From Desulfosporosinus meridiei DSM 13257 (GTDB taxonomy: Bacteria > Bacillota > Desulfitobacteriia > Desulfitobacteriales > Desulfitobacteriaceae), in the NCBI RefSeq assembly GCF_000231385.2, contig NC_018515.1, positions 4,174,501-4,238,500 of the forward strand: 64,000 nucleotides of DNA. Reading direction: 5' to 3'. This document shows, in pieces, positions 1 to 8,801 of this stretch. The position numbers and the translations under genes were made by a program. The notes below the pieces were generated by a model. The model searched no databases, was not told the origin of the DNA, and was given only the letters and a program-made list of their open reading frames with translations. The first letter of the stretch is position 1. Each line of letters opens with the position of its first letter.

Positions 1-753
1 CCGCACTAAGTTGGTCAAACTTTTGGAACAGATTAAAACATTAAGACTTGCCCTATGGGCAGACCGGATATCATCAAATTTAGCATCCCCGGTAATCGCT
101 GTTTGCAGCTTAATTCCTAAATTCTTTAAGTCAGGCAACACCCCCCAGAGATCTCCGGCGATGTTATACTCACCAATCAGGTTAATGGAGAGGGGGATTT
201 TCTCTTCCGACCTTTCCGCTGTACCGATAACCCGCTCAAATAAAACCTCTCCTGCAATGCGATTGCCAATATTCTTGTCTCCCAAAAAACCCGGACAATT
301 CACCGAAATCACCGGTATGGTCAGTTCAGCTTCCACATCCCGGCATACCTTGTCGACATCATCCCCAATTAAGGAGGAGACACACGTTGCGTAAACAAAG
401 ATGGCCTTAGGATGATGCTTAGCTGCCACTTCCAGGATTGACTCTCTAAGCTTGTTCTCACCTCCGTAGATTACATCCTTTTCCATAATATCTGTGGTCA
501 ATCCCCGTCTGAACAGTTGGGAACCGGAGGAGCGGGCTCCTCGGTTATCCCAAGAGTTTCCGGCACAAGCAATCGGTCCATGAACTAGATGAGCTACATC
601 CGTGATGGGCATGAGCACAACTCGCGCCCCGTCATAAGCGCAGCTTCTCTCTGCACCTTCGCCAGGTAGGGCCTTCATGCATAGCTTCGGGGAGCCGGCA
701 TCTGACATGCATTGCTTATCTTTGAGATCCAATTTTGTAAGATTGGTAAACAT
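1..753 (-). CDS. nifE: NifE, FeMo-cofactor scaffold subunit (C-terminus outside window)
   Basis: Partial gene: 251 codons are visible and the frame stays open to the left edge, so the C-terminal part is missing. NifE with NifN forms the scaffold on which the nitrogenase FeMo-cofactor is finished. Seen: an early Cys-rich stretch (MSDAGSPKLCMKALPGEG), then ERSCAYDGARVVL, HGPIACAGNSWDNRG, IYGGENKLRES and VYATCVSSLIGDDV, the Cys pattern shared by NifD/NifE proteins. The ATG at 753 follows AGGAGGGG at good spacing. It lies 82 bases behind nifK on the same strand and is surely cotranscribed. NifD is ruled out because a full nifD is present upstream. Confidence 0.93.
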   Translation of the reverse strand, partial: MFTNLTKLDLKDKQCMSDAGSPKLCMKALPGEGAERSCAYDGARVVLMPITDVAHLVHGPIACAGNSWDNRGARSSGSQLFRRGLTTDIMEKDVIYGGENKLRESILEVAAKHHPKAIFVYATCVSSLIGDDVDKVCRDVEAELTIPVISVNCPGFLGDKNIGNRIAGEVLFERVIGTAERSEEKIPLSINLIGEYNIAGDLWGVLPDLKNLGIKLQTAITGDAKFDDIRSAHRASLNVLICSKSLTNLVR

Positions 754-773
754 GAAGCACCCCTCCTTCAGTT

Positions 774-828
774 GGGGACATTCCTCTGAGCCACTTATCA
801 TTACTTCTCTTTGAAGAGGTGTGTCCCC
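774..828. repeat. REP-like inverted repeat between nifK and nifE
   Basis: GGGGACA at 774-780 is matched by TGTCCCC at 822-828, with CCTCT/AGAGG pairing inside. The same GGGGAC-type motif recurs at 17769-17851 and 30970. It could act as a processing or stability hairpin inside the nif transcript. That role is inferred. Confidence 0.5.
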
Positions 829-835
829 TGACCTC

Positions 836-2254
836 TTATCGCATTAATTCAAAGTAAGTGTCTGTTGAAGCCCTGTCTTTTTCCTCCAAAAAGGTATTGG
901 CGATCATAGTTATCATATTAATGACTCCGGAATACCCTACGATGGGATAACGATGGAGATTCACTCGATCCGTAATCGGGAAGCCAATTCTGACCAGGGG
1001 GATATTCGCATCACGAGCAGCATATTTGCCGTGGGCATCACCGATTAACATGTCAACAGGTTCGGTGACCAGCAGGGAGCGAAGATGCCAGAGGTCTTTG
1101 CCGGCGTAAAGGGTGGCTTCTTTACCGTAAGGGCTCGAGGCCAGTAGTTTTTCCATGGCCTTTTTAAATAAAGGAGTAGAATTTGTACAAACGATGTGAA
1201 CCGGCATTCCTCCCATTTCCAGCAGGAAGCTGACAAGTCCGATCAGGATATCAGGATCACCAAATAAGGCAAACCTTTTACCATGAATATATTGATGAGC
1301 GTCCGTCATGGCATCAATTGCCCGGCCCCGTTCATTGGTAATTTCATCAGGCACCTCTTTGCCGGTAAATTTAGCCACGGTTTCGATGAATTTGTCTGTT
1401 CCGGCAATTCCCATGGGCATCGCCAGGGTTTCCACTGGCACTCCCAGACCGGCCAGGAATTTACTCGTTGTTGGGATAGTATAAGTCTGTAGGAATAAGA
1501 AGCCTGCAGCATTTAGAGCCTCGTTCATTTCTTTAATTGGTGTCCCCCCGGGGTACAATTCATAGGTGCCTAAATTAGGAGTATCCACCACATCACTGGA
1601 ATCCGGTAAAAGAGTATAAGGTGCATTCATGGTCTTCAGTATCCGTTTGTATTCGCGGAGATTGGCGGGATAAGTGTCAAAACCGGGGACAACATAGAGC
1701 CTGTCATTAATGGTTTCATCCTGTCTGGGCTTAGCCAGACATTCAATCAAACCCTTGAGCATTGTGTCATAGCCGGTTATATGGGATCCCTTAAAGCTGG
1801 GAGTATTAGCTAACGCCACCGGCAGCTCTTGAGGAATCGCTCCTTGATCCTTAGCGTTACCCAGATAAGACTTGATATCGTCTCCAATAACTTCTGCCAT
1901 ACAACTGGTGAAGACGGCGATGACGTTAGGTTTATAAACCGTATAAGCATTCTTTAAACCTTCGATCATGTTTCCCTGTCCGCCGAAGACCGCAGAATCC
2001 TCAGTCATCGAATCAGAGACTGCAGCGACGGGCTCTCGGAAGTGACGGGATAAGGTGCTGCGAAAATAGGCTGTGCAGCCTTGGGAACCATGGGTAAAGG
2101 GCAAGCATCCTTCAATTCCTAAGGCACAAAGCAAGGCGCCCAGGGGCTGGCAGGCTTTGGCTGGATTGATAACTAACTTTTCACGGGCAAAGTTCTTTTC
2201 TCGGTATTCTACAGAATTCAGCCAACTTTTTGTTGCCTTAGTACAAGCTTCCAT
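836..2254 (-). CDS. nifK: Nitrogenase molybdenum-iron protein beta chain
   Basis: Beta subunit of the MoFe protein (dinitrogenase), 472 aa, close to the short clostridial NifK form. NifK shares the P-cluster with NifD. Visible P-cluster Cys contexts are ACQPLGALLCALGIEGCLPF, SQGCTAYFRSTLSRHF and FTSCMAEVIGDD. The region from about residue 80 (SDSMTEDSAVFGGQGNMIEG) is typical for the beta chain. AAAGGA precedes the ATG. The gene follows nifD by only 25 bases, and nifE follows. It is intact, with all expected Cys motifs, so it is probably functional. Confidence 0.97.
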   Translation of the reverse strand: MEACTKATKSWLNSVEYREKNFAREKLVINPAKACQPLGALLCALGIEGCLPFTHGSQGCTAYFRSTLSRHFREPVAAVSDSMTEDSAVFGGQGNMIEGLKNAYTVYKPNVIAVFTSCMAEVIGDDIKSYLGNAKDQGAIPQELPVALANTPSFKGSHITGYDTMLKGLIECLAKPRQDETINDRLYVVPGFDTYPANLREYKRILKTMNAPYTLLPDSSDVVDTPNLGTYELYPGGTPIKEMNEALNAAGFLFLQTYTIPTTSKFLAGLGVPVETLAMPMGIAGTDKFIETVAKFTGKEVPDEITNERGRAIDAMTDAHQYIHGKRFALFGDPDILIGLVSFLLEMGGMPVHIVCTNSTPLFKKAMEKLLASSPYGKEATLYAGKDLWHLRSLLVTEPVDMLIGDAHGKYAARDANIPLVRIGFPITDRVNLHRYPIVGYSGVINMITMIANTFLEEKDRASTDTYFELMR

Positions 2255-2279
2255 TGTCTAACATCCTTTCTGCCCTGTT

Positions 2280-3713
2280 TTATTTAGCCCAGGGAGCTTT
2301 AATAGATTTCCAAGTAGGGCTGTTAATTGCCATATCCATATCCCGAGCAAAAATCGGGAAGCCTTCATAGCCATGATAAGGACCGGAATAATCCCAGGAA
2401 TGCATTTGACGGAAAGGCAGCCCCATTTTCTCAAAAACATATTTTTCTTTAATTCCTGATCCGACCAAATCAGGCTTTAACTTCATGACAAACTCTTCAA
2501 GTTCGAATGCCGTCACATCGTCATAAATTAGAGTGCCCTCTTTTAAAGCAGGCAGGGTTTTTTCGTAATCCTCGCTATGAGCAAACTCGTAGCCCGTTCC
2601 CGTAACCTCCATCCCTAAATCTTCGTAGGCCCCCACGATATGTCGCGGGCGGAGCCCTCCTACATAAAGCATTACGCTTTTGCCTTCCAATTGGGGTCGA
2701 TAGGTCTCAATGACTTTTTGCATCTGAGGTTCATATTTTGCTAAGACTTGCTGAGCTTTTTCCATAATATAATCATCAAACTGAGCGGCAATTTTTAGGA
2801 TGGATTCCCGGATTTTAGTAGGACCAAAGAAGTTGAATTCCATCCAAGGAGTTCCATAGGTGTCTTCCATATGTCTGGCGATATAATTCATACTTCTGTA
2901 GCAGTGAATCAGGTTCAGCTTGACCAGATGTCCGTTTTGCAGCATTTCCAGGGTAGAATCCCCTGTCCAGATATTAACGACATTTAAGCCCATTTCTTCC
3001 AAAATCTTTTTACTGGCCCAGGCATCTCCTCCGATATTGTAGTCCCCGATAATCCCAATATCGTATTTCCCAACTTCTCGAGCAGGCCCTTTACCCAAAA
3101 GATGATCTCGAATAGCATCATTGGCAATATGATGACCCAGGGATTGACTTATCCCTCTAAATCCTTCACAACGAACAGGAACAACCGGCAATTCAAGTTT
3201 TTCACTCATGCGGCGAGCGACACTTTCAATATCGTCCCCGATTAGTCCGACAGGGCACTCAGAAAGAATTGATACTCCATTGGCATTCGGGAAAAGGTCC
3301 ACAGCCTCTTGAATGATCTTCTCTAATTTTTTGTCCCCGCCATAAATGATATCGCTCTCCTGGAAGTCCGAGGTGAAGAGAAAGGGTACAAAATTATCAA
3401 CCCCGATTTCCCCATCCGCTAAGTTCCGACGATTACCCCAGGAATAATAACCACACCCCACAGGTCCATGGGAGATATGCACCACATCTTTCACAGGACC
3501 CCAAACAACCCCTTTAGCTCCTGCATAGGCACACCCCCGAGCGGTCATCAGTCCCGGCACTGTTTTGGAATTGGATTTGACTGCGCAGCTAGCGCACCCT
3601 TCATCCTTAACGGCAATGTGTTGTCTTCGATTCTTTCTTGCTTTCTCCGGATAGACCTCCAGCACATCTTCCACGACTTGCTTTCTAAATTCCGTGGTCT
3701 CTTTTATGCTCAT
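2280..3713 (-). CDS. nifD: Nitrogenase molybdenum-iron protein alpha chain
   Basis: Alpha subunit of dinitrogenase, 477 aa, carrying the FeMo-cofactor. Visible: P-cluster region [18 protein letters not shown] and [11 protein letters not shown], then [13 protein letters not shown]. The cofactor Cys lies in [17 protein letters not shown] and the homocitrate/cofactor His region is [17 protein letters not shown] near the C-terminus. These point to Mo-nitrogenase rather than V- or Fe-only enzymes, which also fits the absence of a delta-subunit gene after nifD. The ATG at 3713 has GGAGG upstream. A gap of 155 bases with two hairpins separates it from nifH. Confidence 0.97.
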   Translation of the reverse strand: MSIKETTEFRKQVVEDVLEVYPEKARKNRRQHIAVKDEGCASCAVKSNSKTVPGLMTARGCAYAGAKGVVWGPVKDVVHISHGPVGCGYYSWGNRRNLADGEIGVDNFVPFLFTSDFQESDIIYGGDKKLEKIIQEAVDLFPNANGVSILSECPVGLIGDDIESVARRMSEKLELPVVPVRCEGFRGISQSLGHHIANDAIRDHLLGKGPAREVGKYDIGIIGDYNIGGDAWASKKILEEMGLNVVNIWTGDSTLEMLQNGHLVKLNLIHCYRSMNYIARHMEDTYGTPWMEFNFFGPTKIRESILKIAAQFDDYIMEKAQQVLAKYEPQMQKVIETYRPQLEGKSVMLYVGGLRPRHIVGAYEDLGMEVTGTGYEFAHSEDYEKTLPALKEGTLIYDDVTAFELEEFVMKLKPDLVGSGIKEKYVFEKMGLPFRQMHSWDYSGPYHGYEGFPIFARDMDMAINSPTWKSIKAPWAK

Positions 3714-3766
3714 TACGCTGTCCTCCCTCGTTCTGAAATCTTTCTCCTGTTTATTAAAGAAAACCC

Positions 3767-3846
3767 GGGTTCGCCGAGCCTCGGCGAGAGCGAAACCGTT
3801 GGTTGCACTTATGCTTCGAAAGTATATAACGCAAGTTTATACTTTC
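3767..3846 (-). promoter_or_regulatory. Tandem hairpins in the nifH-nifD gap
   Basis: Two inverted repeats fill the gap after the nifH stop. On the minus strand the first in order is GAAAGTATA/TATACTTTC (3818-3846), then a GC-rich CTCGGCGAACC-type stem (about 3767-3797) followed by GGGTTTTCTTT. Hairpins here are known in other diazotrophs to stabilise nifH mRNA or let only part of transcription continue into nifDK. That role is inferred for this case. Confidence 0.55.
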
Positions 3847-3868
3847 AGATAGTACGAGACGAAAATGA

Positions 3869-4717
<849 letters not shown>

Positions 4718-4780
4718 CTAATCAAAATTTTACGAGCAACTTTTATCTAACCTCAGCTAAATTTGCAGAATCAAACACTT

Positions 4781-5164
4781 CTAAACCACTGCTTCTTTAC
4801 CAACCTCACCGGTTCGAACCCGGACTACCTCTTTCAGCGGACAAACGAAGATTTTACCGTCCCCCATATGTCCAGTCTGATTAGCTTTGATAATCACCTC
4901 CACAACCTCATCCACTTGATCATCCTGAACTACGATAGTTAACAGCCTTTTGGGAATCCAGTGAAATGCTGACTCATCCCTATACCCGCTGCCCATGACA
5001 GCATTTAATTCCGGATCAACCTCAGCAGCCCAACCACCTATCCCCCCCTGCTTGCCTCGACCCTCAACGCTTTGAATCGTCAAAGCCGGAAAGCCGGCAT
5101 CCTCAAAAGCTTTTTTTGTCGCGGGTACTTGATGACGTCGAATCATCATCATAATTTCTTTCAT
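4781..5164 (-). CDS. nifI2: NifI2, PII-family nitrogenase regulator
   Basis: PII-like protein of 127 aa. NifI1 and NifI2 form a complex that binds dinitrogenase and switches it off after ammonium addition. 2-Oxoglutarate and ATP relieve this inhibition (established in methanogens). Visible: N-terminal KEIMMMIRRHQVPATKKAFE, a long T-loop region (GKQGGIGGWAAEVDPE) with the insertion typical of NifI2, and the C-terminal nucleotide-binding motif GHMGDGKIFVCPL. It starts 3 bases after the nifI1 stop, so the two are translationally linked. ATG with AAAGGGG upstream. Confidence 0.93.
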   Translation of the reverse strand: MKEIMMMIRRHQVPATKKAFEDAGFPALTIQSVEGRGKQGGIGGWAAEVDPELNAVMGSGYRDESAFHWIPKRLLTIVVQDDQVDEVVEVIIKANQTGHMGDGKIFVCPLKEVVRVRTGEVGKEAVV

Positions 5165-5167
5165 CGC

Positions 5168-5485
5168 TTACAACCCCTTTGTTCCTTTACTTACGGTATA
5201 AGCTTCTTCCACTTCAGTAACAAAGACTTTACCATCCCCCATGGTTCCTGTTTTGGCACTCTCTAGGATGACATTGATGGCTGAGTCCAGCTTTTCATCT
5301 TCAACCACCATCAACAGCATGGTTTTAGGAAATTCATCATAAACAACATCACCGATACGAATACCTTTTGTCCTGCCTCGACCAAAGACATGCATTTTTG
5401 TCAGAGAGGGCATTCCGGCATTTGCTAAAGCCTCAGCTACAGCCTCAGTTTTATCGGGTCTCACAATGGCTCTAATCATCTTCAT
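5168..5485 (-). CDS. nifI1: NifI1, PII-family nitrogenase regulator
   Basis: PII-like protein of 105 aa, partner of NifI2 in post-translational nitrogenase switch-off. It begins MKMIRAIVRPDKTEAVAEAL and has a short T-loop (FGRGRTKGIRIGDVVYDEFP) and the PII signature KTGTMGDGKVFVTEV. There is no Tyr at the usual uridylylation position of GlnB, as expected for NifI. It is the first gene after the AG-rich leader and terminator at 5694-6075, so any antitermination there would set expression of the whole nif set. GAGGAGG precedes the ATG. Confidence 0.93.
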   Translation of the reverse strand: MKMIRAIVRPDKTEAVAEALANAGMPSLTKMHVFGRGRTKGIRIGDVVYDEFPKTMLLMVVEDEKLDSAINVILESAKTGTMGDGKVFVTEVEEAYTVSKGTKGL

Positions 5486-5553
5486 ATAAGTTCATCCTCC
5501 TCAAATTTAAACTCTTGTCGGTTCTTGGGATTAGATAGATCGAAATTACCAAT

Positions 5554-5679
5554 TCAGAGCATCACCTCCTTTAATAATTTTTCATTTAATTTCTCATCCT
5601 CACCGCTAAAGTTGTTCTGTGTCATTTGCGGTTCGGCGCGTACTTTAGAGCAGGCGGGAGTCTTACGGCTGGTAGTCAT
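5554..5679 (-). CDS. Possible 41-residue peptide between the nif leader terminator and nifI1
   Basis: Open frame beginning MTTSRKTPACSKVRAEPQ and ending LNEKLLKEVML. The ATG sits just behind the T-tract of the terminator and has no clear ribosome site. An internal ATG would give 23 residues. The stop overlaps a strong unused AAAGGAGGTG sequence. It may be chance, or a leader peptide. I do not recognise the sequence. Confidence 0.18.
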   Translation of the reverse strand: MTTSRKTPACSKVRAEPQMTQNNFSGEDEKLNEKLLKEVML

Positions 5680-5693
5680 CGGATAAAAAGACA

Positions 5694-5730
5694 AAGAGAG
5701 CCCTTAATTGTAATAATTAAGGGCTCTCTT
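5694..5730 (-). terminator. Intrinsic terminator in the nif leader (candidate attenuator)
   Basis: Perfect 16-bp stem (AAGAGAGCCCTTAATT pairing with AATTAAGGGCTCTCTT) with a 5-base loop, followed on the minus strand by TTTGTCTTTTT. It lies between the hutP-like gene and nifI1, so transcription from the hutP promoter must pass it to reach nif. An upstream copy of AGAGAGC at 5898-5904 could pair with the 3' arm and act as an antiterminator. This pairing is inferred. Confidence 0.85.
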
Positions 5731-5820
5731 AAACACTCTTCCGCTCCAAATCCTCACCTGATTTGGTGCCCGGTTATGAAATTGTGCTACAGGTAATTTT
5801 ATATCCTAGTCTGTTAAAGA

Positions 5821-6075
5821 CTTCACTCAATCACTTAGTTTAAATCTCACTTAATCGCTAAAATCTGACCTATAATCTATAGTTTGACCAACTTTTCGCT
5901 CTCTGGGGTACTCACTAATCTCAAATAATCCAATCTCTAATGATCTCCCAAAGCTGTCTAAGCAATCAAATCTCTTTATTCTCTGAACTCTGTTCTCTGA
6001 TACTTTCGCTAATCTCTGCGCCCTATTCACTACGTGTCTCTCTACTTTAAAAATACTCTGCGACCTCTAGACTTC
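5821..6075 (-). promoter_or_regulatory. NAG-triplet leader, candidate HutP-type binding region
   Basis: In the transcript this stretch has about 44 AG dinucleotides in 255 bases, roughly 2.7 times chance. Several NAG triplets are spaced by exactly four bases: TAG-TGAA-TAG-GGCG-CAG-AGAT-TAG at 6032-6009, CAG-AGAA-CAG-AGTT-CAG at 5999-5983 (with an overlapping GAG series), and AAG-TCTA-GAG-GTCG-CAG at 6074-6058. B. subtilis HutP binds NAG triplets with four-base spacers (established). That the adjacent HutP-like protein binds here is inferred. Confidence 0.55.
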
Positions 6076-6157
6076 AGTTACACTAATCGTCTAAATTTTC
6101 CACTATTTGGTTCAGGTCTTTCCCACTTATTAAATACAACTTGTGGCCTTCCCTACA

Positions 6158-6601
6158 TTAAAGATGCATAACCCCTAATCCAACTCTGGCATGTTCCAGA
6201 AGAGGGTGCAAGGAAGAGCGGCCATAGATCGCCACCGCAATCCATTCTGTATCTGTTGTTAACCCAATCTTTAAGGCAAAGCTGGCATTACTATTGGTAT
6301 GAATAAATATGCTGTTGCTGGCTTCTAAGGTGGCATGGATAAGAGCGTGAATCTTACGATCTTCTTTGGGAATAACTCCGGTGTTGAACGCTGTCGCCAT
6401 CACTGAATTGGTAAGCTTTCCGGTGTGCTGGAGATTGGCAACAGTTCCTCCTAGTTCTGTCACACCACAACGCAGATTAAAGGATTCAAATAGTGACCTC
6501 TTTAGTTTCTCCTCTTCTTCCCTCGTCTGAGTCATAGCTAACAGCAAAGCCGATCGCTCTAAAGAAGGTTTAGATTTTTCTGTAGGTACTGTTGCTCTCA
6601 A
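6158..6601 (-). CDS. HutP-family RNA-binding antiterminator upstream of nif
   Basis: 147 aa, the length of B. subtilis HutP (148), which binds hut mRNA with L-histidine and Mg2+ and prevents termination. The C-terminal half fits well: GVIPKEDRKIHALIHATLEA resembles the HutP HALYHATMEA region, and DTEWIAVAIYG and LEHARVGLGVMHL resemble the end of the family. The metal-site residues H85, H89 and H146 and the nearby E93 appear to match HutP H73, H77, H138 and E81. It starts with TTG behind AGGGGGGAG. Unlike Bacillus, the downstream genes are nif, not hut. The hut genes lie near 34-38 kb. The ligand is unknown: histidine is the default, but another nitrogen signal is possible. Confidence 0.85.
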   Translation of the reverse strand: MRATVPTEKSKPSLERSALLLAMTQTREEEEKLKRSLFESFNLRCGVTELGGTVANLQHTGKLTNSVMATAFNTGVIPKEDRKIHALIHATLEASNSIFIHTNSNASFALKIGLTTDTEWIAVAIYGRSSLHPLLEHARVGLGVMHL

Positions 6602-6691
6602 GTCTCTCCCCCCTAAAAAACCAAGTTAAAACAATTTCACTAAATCAATGCGATGCTCAATACCACCGGGGAGTCTGACTTAAAATAGAAA

Positions 6692-6725
6692 AAGCCGTCA
6701 GATATTATTAATATCATGACGGCTT
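6692..6725 (-). terminator. Terminator behind murJ
   Basis: AAGCCGTCA...TGACGGCTT stem followed on the minus strand by TTTCTATTTT. It separates murJ from the hutP-nif transcript, so the hutP promoter must lie within about 90 bases (6602-6691). Confidence 0.85.
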
Positions 6726-6875
6726 CATTGCCGAATCTCTATAAACTATATTCAATATAGTACTTGAAATAGTCCTTATTGTCACTAAGTAAAAAGAACC
6801 ATTTCTGTTCTAATACTATCAAATATATTACTTTTTAATACTATATCGGGCTATTACGCCGTTTTGCAAAATAAT

Positions 6876-8450
6876 TTATAGTCTCTTACTGCCAATCTTC
6901 CGCTGTACAAGCCCCATGACCTGCGTGAATTCACTCATTTTCAAAAGCTTTGCCATACCTGCAAATACTATCATTCCTACTGCCGTTCCACTGATTAATA
7001 TTAGCAGAGAGCCAAATGTACTGACTCCCGTCAGGGGAGTAAACCATTCACTCCACCCCCAGATTACCGTAGCCATAATAAGCGAAGCCACTAATGCTTT
7101 CACACACGTTCCAAAAATTACCCAACCATCCATTTTCCCTAACCTCTTGCGCAGCAGATAAAACAACAGCAGCATATTCACGAAGGCAGCAATTGTTGTG
7201 GCAAAAGCTAAACCTCCATGGGCCAGGGGGCCAATCAATAAATACATGGCTAAAATGTTAACCGCCATAGAAATAATGCCCAGAATAACCGGAGTCCAAG
7301 TATCTTGCAGAGCATAAAAAGCCCGCGGCAAAATCTGAATGACCGCCTGAGAAGATATTCCTATGGAAAAATAAAACAGGGGAATTGCCATGGTTAATGT
7401 GTCATCTGCAGTGAACTGTCCATGCTGAAACAGAACTCGAATCAACGGAAATCGCAATACAATCATGCCTACAGAAATCGGCAGGGTAATAAAAATAACC
7501 ATCCGAATTGCATTGGAAAGCGTCATCCGAAAATCATCCCATCGCTTCAACGCAGCTTGCTCTGTCATCGTCGGAAAGGTGGCCACGGCAATCGCTAAAG
7601 CAAAAATCCCCACCGGCAGCTGGAACAGTCGGTAAGAATACCAGACTGAGGTAATGCTACCGGGGAACAACATGGACCCGAAGTTGTTGTTAACCACCAC
7701 CTGAATTTGGTTTAGAGAATAACTAAGAATAATCGGGACCGCTAAAGCTCCAATCAAGCGAACACCTGAATGACTCAAATCAATCACTGGATAATAGCGT
7801 ACCCCAACCCGACGTAAAGCTGGGATCTGAACTGCAAAGCTAACTAAAGCCCCAACAACTACTCCTAATGCAAAACCCGAAACACTCTCTGGTTTATCCG
7901 GATTTGCCAAAACAGTCCCAAAAATTATAACACAGGCATTATAGAGCACCGTCCCCAATGCCGAAGGCCAGAAAATCTTATAAGAATTTAAAACCCCCAT
8001 CGTCAAACCACTTAAAGCCATAAATAAGGGCTGTATTAACAGAATTCGAGTTAATTTAATGGCCAAAGTCATATTCTCCGGTGCAAACCCCGGAACCACC
8101 AAACGAATAAACTGAGGCGTAAAGAACAATCCCAATAGTACAAGTACTCCTAACGTAAGGAAGATTATATTGACTACCGAGCTAACTACCCGCCACCCCT
8201 CGTCCTCATTACCCTTGGCAATATACTCTGAAAAGACAGGAATAAAGGCGGCACTCAAAACTCCGCCCACTAAAAGCCAATATAATAAATCCGGAAGAAC
8301 AAAAGCCGTATTATAAGCATCCGTGACCCCACTCTGACCAAAAAAACCCGCCATCAAGGATTCTCGTAAAAAACCTAAAATACGCGAAACCATTTGAGCA
8401 GCCATCAAAAACCCAGCTGCCTTCATAACCGTCCTGTTAGTCGATGACAT
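6876..8450 (-). CDS. murJ: MurJ/MviN lipid II flippase
   Basis: Polytopic membrane protein of 524 aa that moves lipid II to the outer face of the membrane for peptidoglycan synthesis. Seen: about 14 hydrophobic segments, the N-terminal SRILGFLRESLMAGFFGQSG motif of MurJ with its Arg residues, and conserved LLYWLLVGGVLSAAFIPVFS and ALQDTWTPVILGI. Length fits the family (about 510-530). It starts with ATG behind GAAGAGG. An extended -10 promoter lies about 40 bases upstream, and it ends at its own terminator, so it looks monocistronic. Another MOP-superfamily flippase is the only alternative. Confidence 0.93.
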   Translation of the reverse strand: MSSTNRTVMKAAGFLMAAQMVSRILGFLRESLMAGFFGQSGVTDAYNTAFVLPDLLYWLLVGGVLSAAFIPVFSEYIAKGNEDEGWRVVSSVVNIIFLTLGVLVLLGLFFTPQFIRLVVPGFAPENMTLAIKLTRILLIQPLFMALSGLTMGVLNSYKIFWPSALGTVLYNACVIIFGTVLANPDKPESVSGFALGVVVGALVSFAVQIPALRRVGVRYYPVIDLSHSGVRLIGALAVPIILSYSLNQIQVVVNNNFGSMLFPGSITSVWYSYRLFQLPVGIFALAIAVATFPTMTEQAALKRWDDFRMTLSNAIRMVIFITLPISVGMIVLRFPLIRVLFQHGQFTADDTLTMAIPLFYFSIGISSQAVIQILPRAFYALQDTWTPVILGIISMAVNILAMYLLIGPLAHGGLAFATTIAAFVNMLLLFYLLRKRLGKMDGWVIFGTCVKALVASLIMATVIWGWSEWFTPLTGVSTFGSLLILISGTAVGMIVFAGMAKLLKMSEFTQVMGLVQRKIGSKRL

Positions 8451-8491
8451 ACAAAATTAACCTCTTCTTCCCATCACTACTCGCCATCCGA

Positions 8492-8500
8492 ATTATAGCA
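8492..8500 (-). promoter_or_regulatory. Extended -10 promoter for murJ
   Basis: TGCTATAAT on the minus strand, a perfect extended -10, 42 bases before the murJ ATG. The -35 region falls in a T-tract and is poor, as is usual with an extended -10. Confidence 0.55.
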
Positions 8501-8514
8501 TTTTTCTTCCTGCT

Positions 8515-8695
8515 AAAAAAGGTGGGGAGCAAGAATAGTCCCTTATTAAATTCAAGTAAAAAAACATCTCCACTTGCCCCAAATTACAGCAAAGCCGCAA
8601 ACATTCCCACTTGATCCACGCCTTTGGATCAACGATGCAAACAGCCTCCCCACCACGTCCTCCCACCTTCTCCTCAAAACCCGAGGAAGGTTCGT
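8515..8695 (-). ncRNA. Candidate structured RNA upstream of murJ
   Basis: Read on the minus strand: a hairpin (CCTTCCTC 8690-8683 with GAGGAGAAGG 8675-8666), then a region closed by a perfect 9-bp pairing GGTGGGGAG (8654-8646)/CTCCCCACC (8529-8521), followed directly by TTTTTT. Inside is a 7-bp hairpin TTGATCC/GGATCAA and two related stretches (CAAGTGGGAATGTTTG and CAAGTGGAGATGTTTT). Size (about 175 nt) and an enclosing stem plus T-tract would suit a stand-alone RNA such as a 6S-like RNA, or a leader element of murJ. I cannot assign a known family. Confidence 0.35.
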
Positions 8696-8801
8696 ATCAT
8701 CCTTAAGGCAAATGTTTGTTTGTATTCAATAACGTTACGTTTATAACTACGAAACCGTTTGCAAATTAATGCAAACGGAATTTATCAATTACTACATTTC
8801 T

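Noticed and set aside
11-394. Plus-strand open frame across the left end of the window
   Set aside because: It lies antisense to nifE, whose minus-strand frame has clear family motifs and stays open over the whole stretch.
6602-6691. Sigma-54-type promoter before the hutP-like gene
   Set aside because: The closest match has 11 instead of 10 bases between GG and GC, and the boxes are poor.
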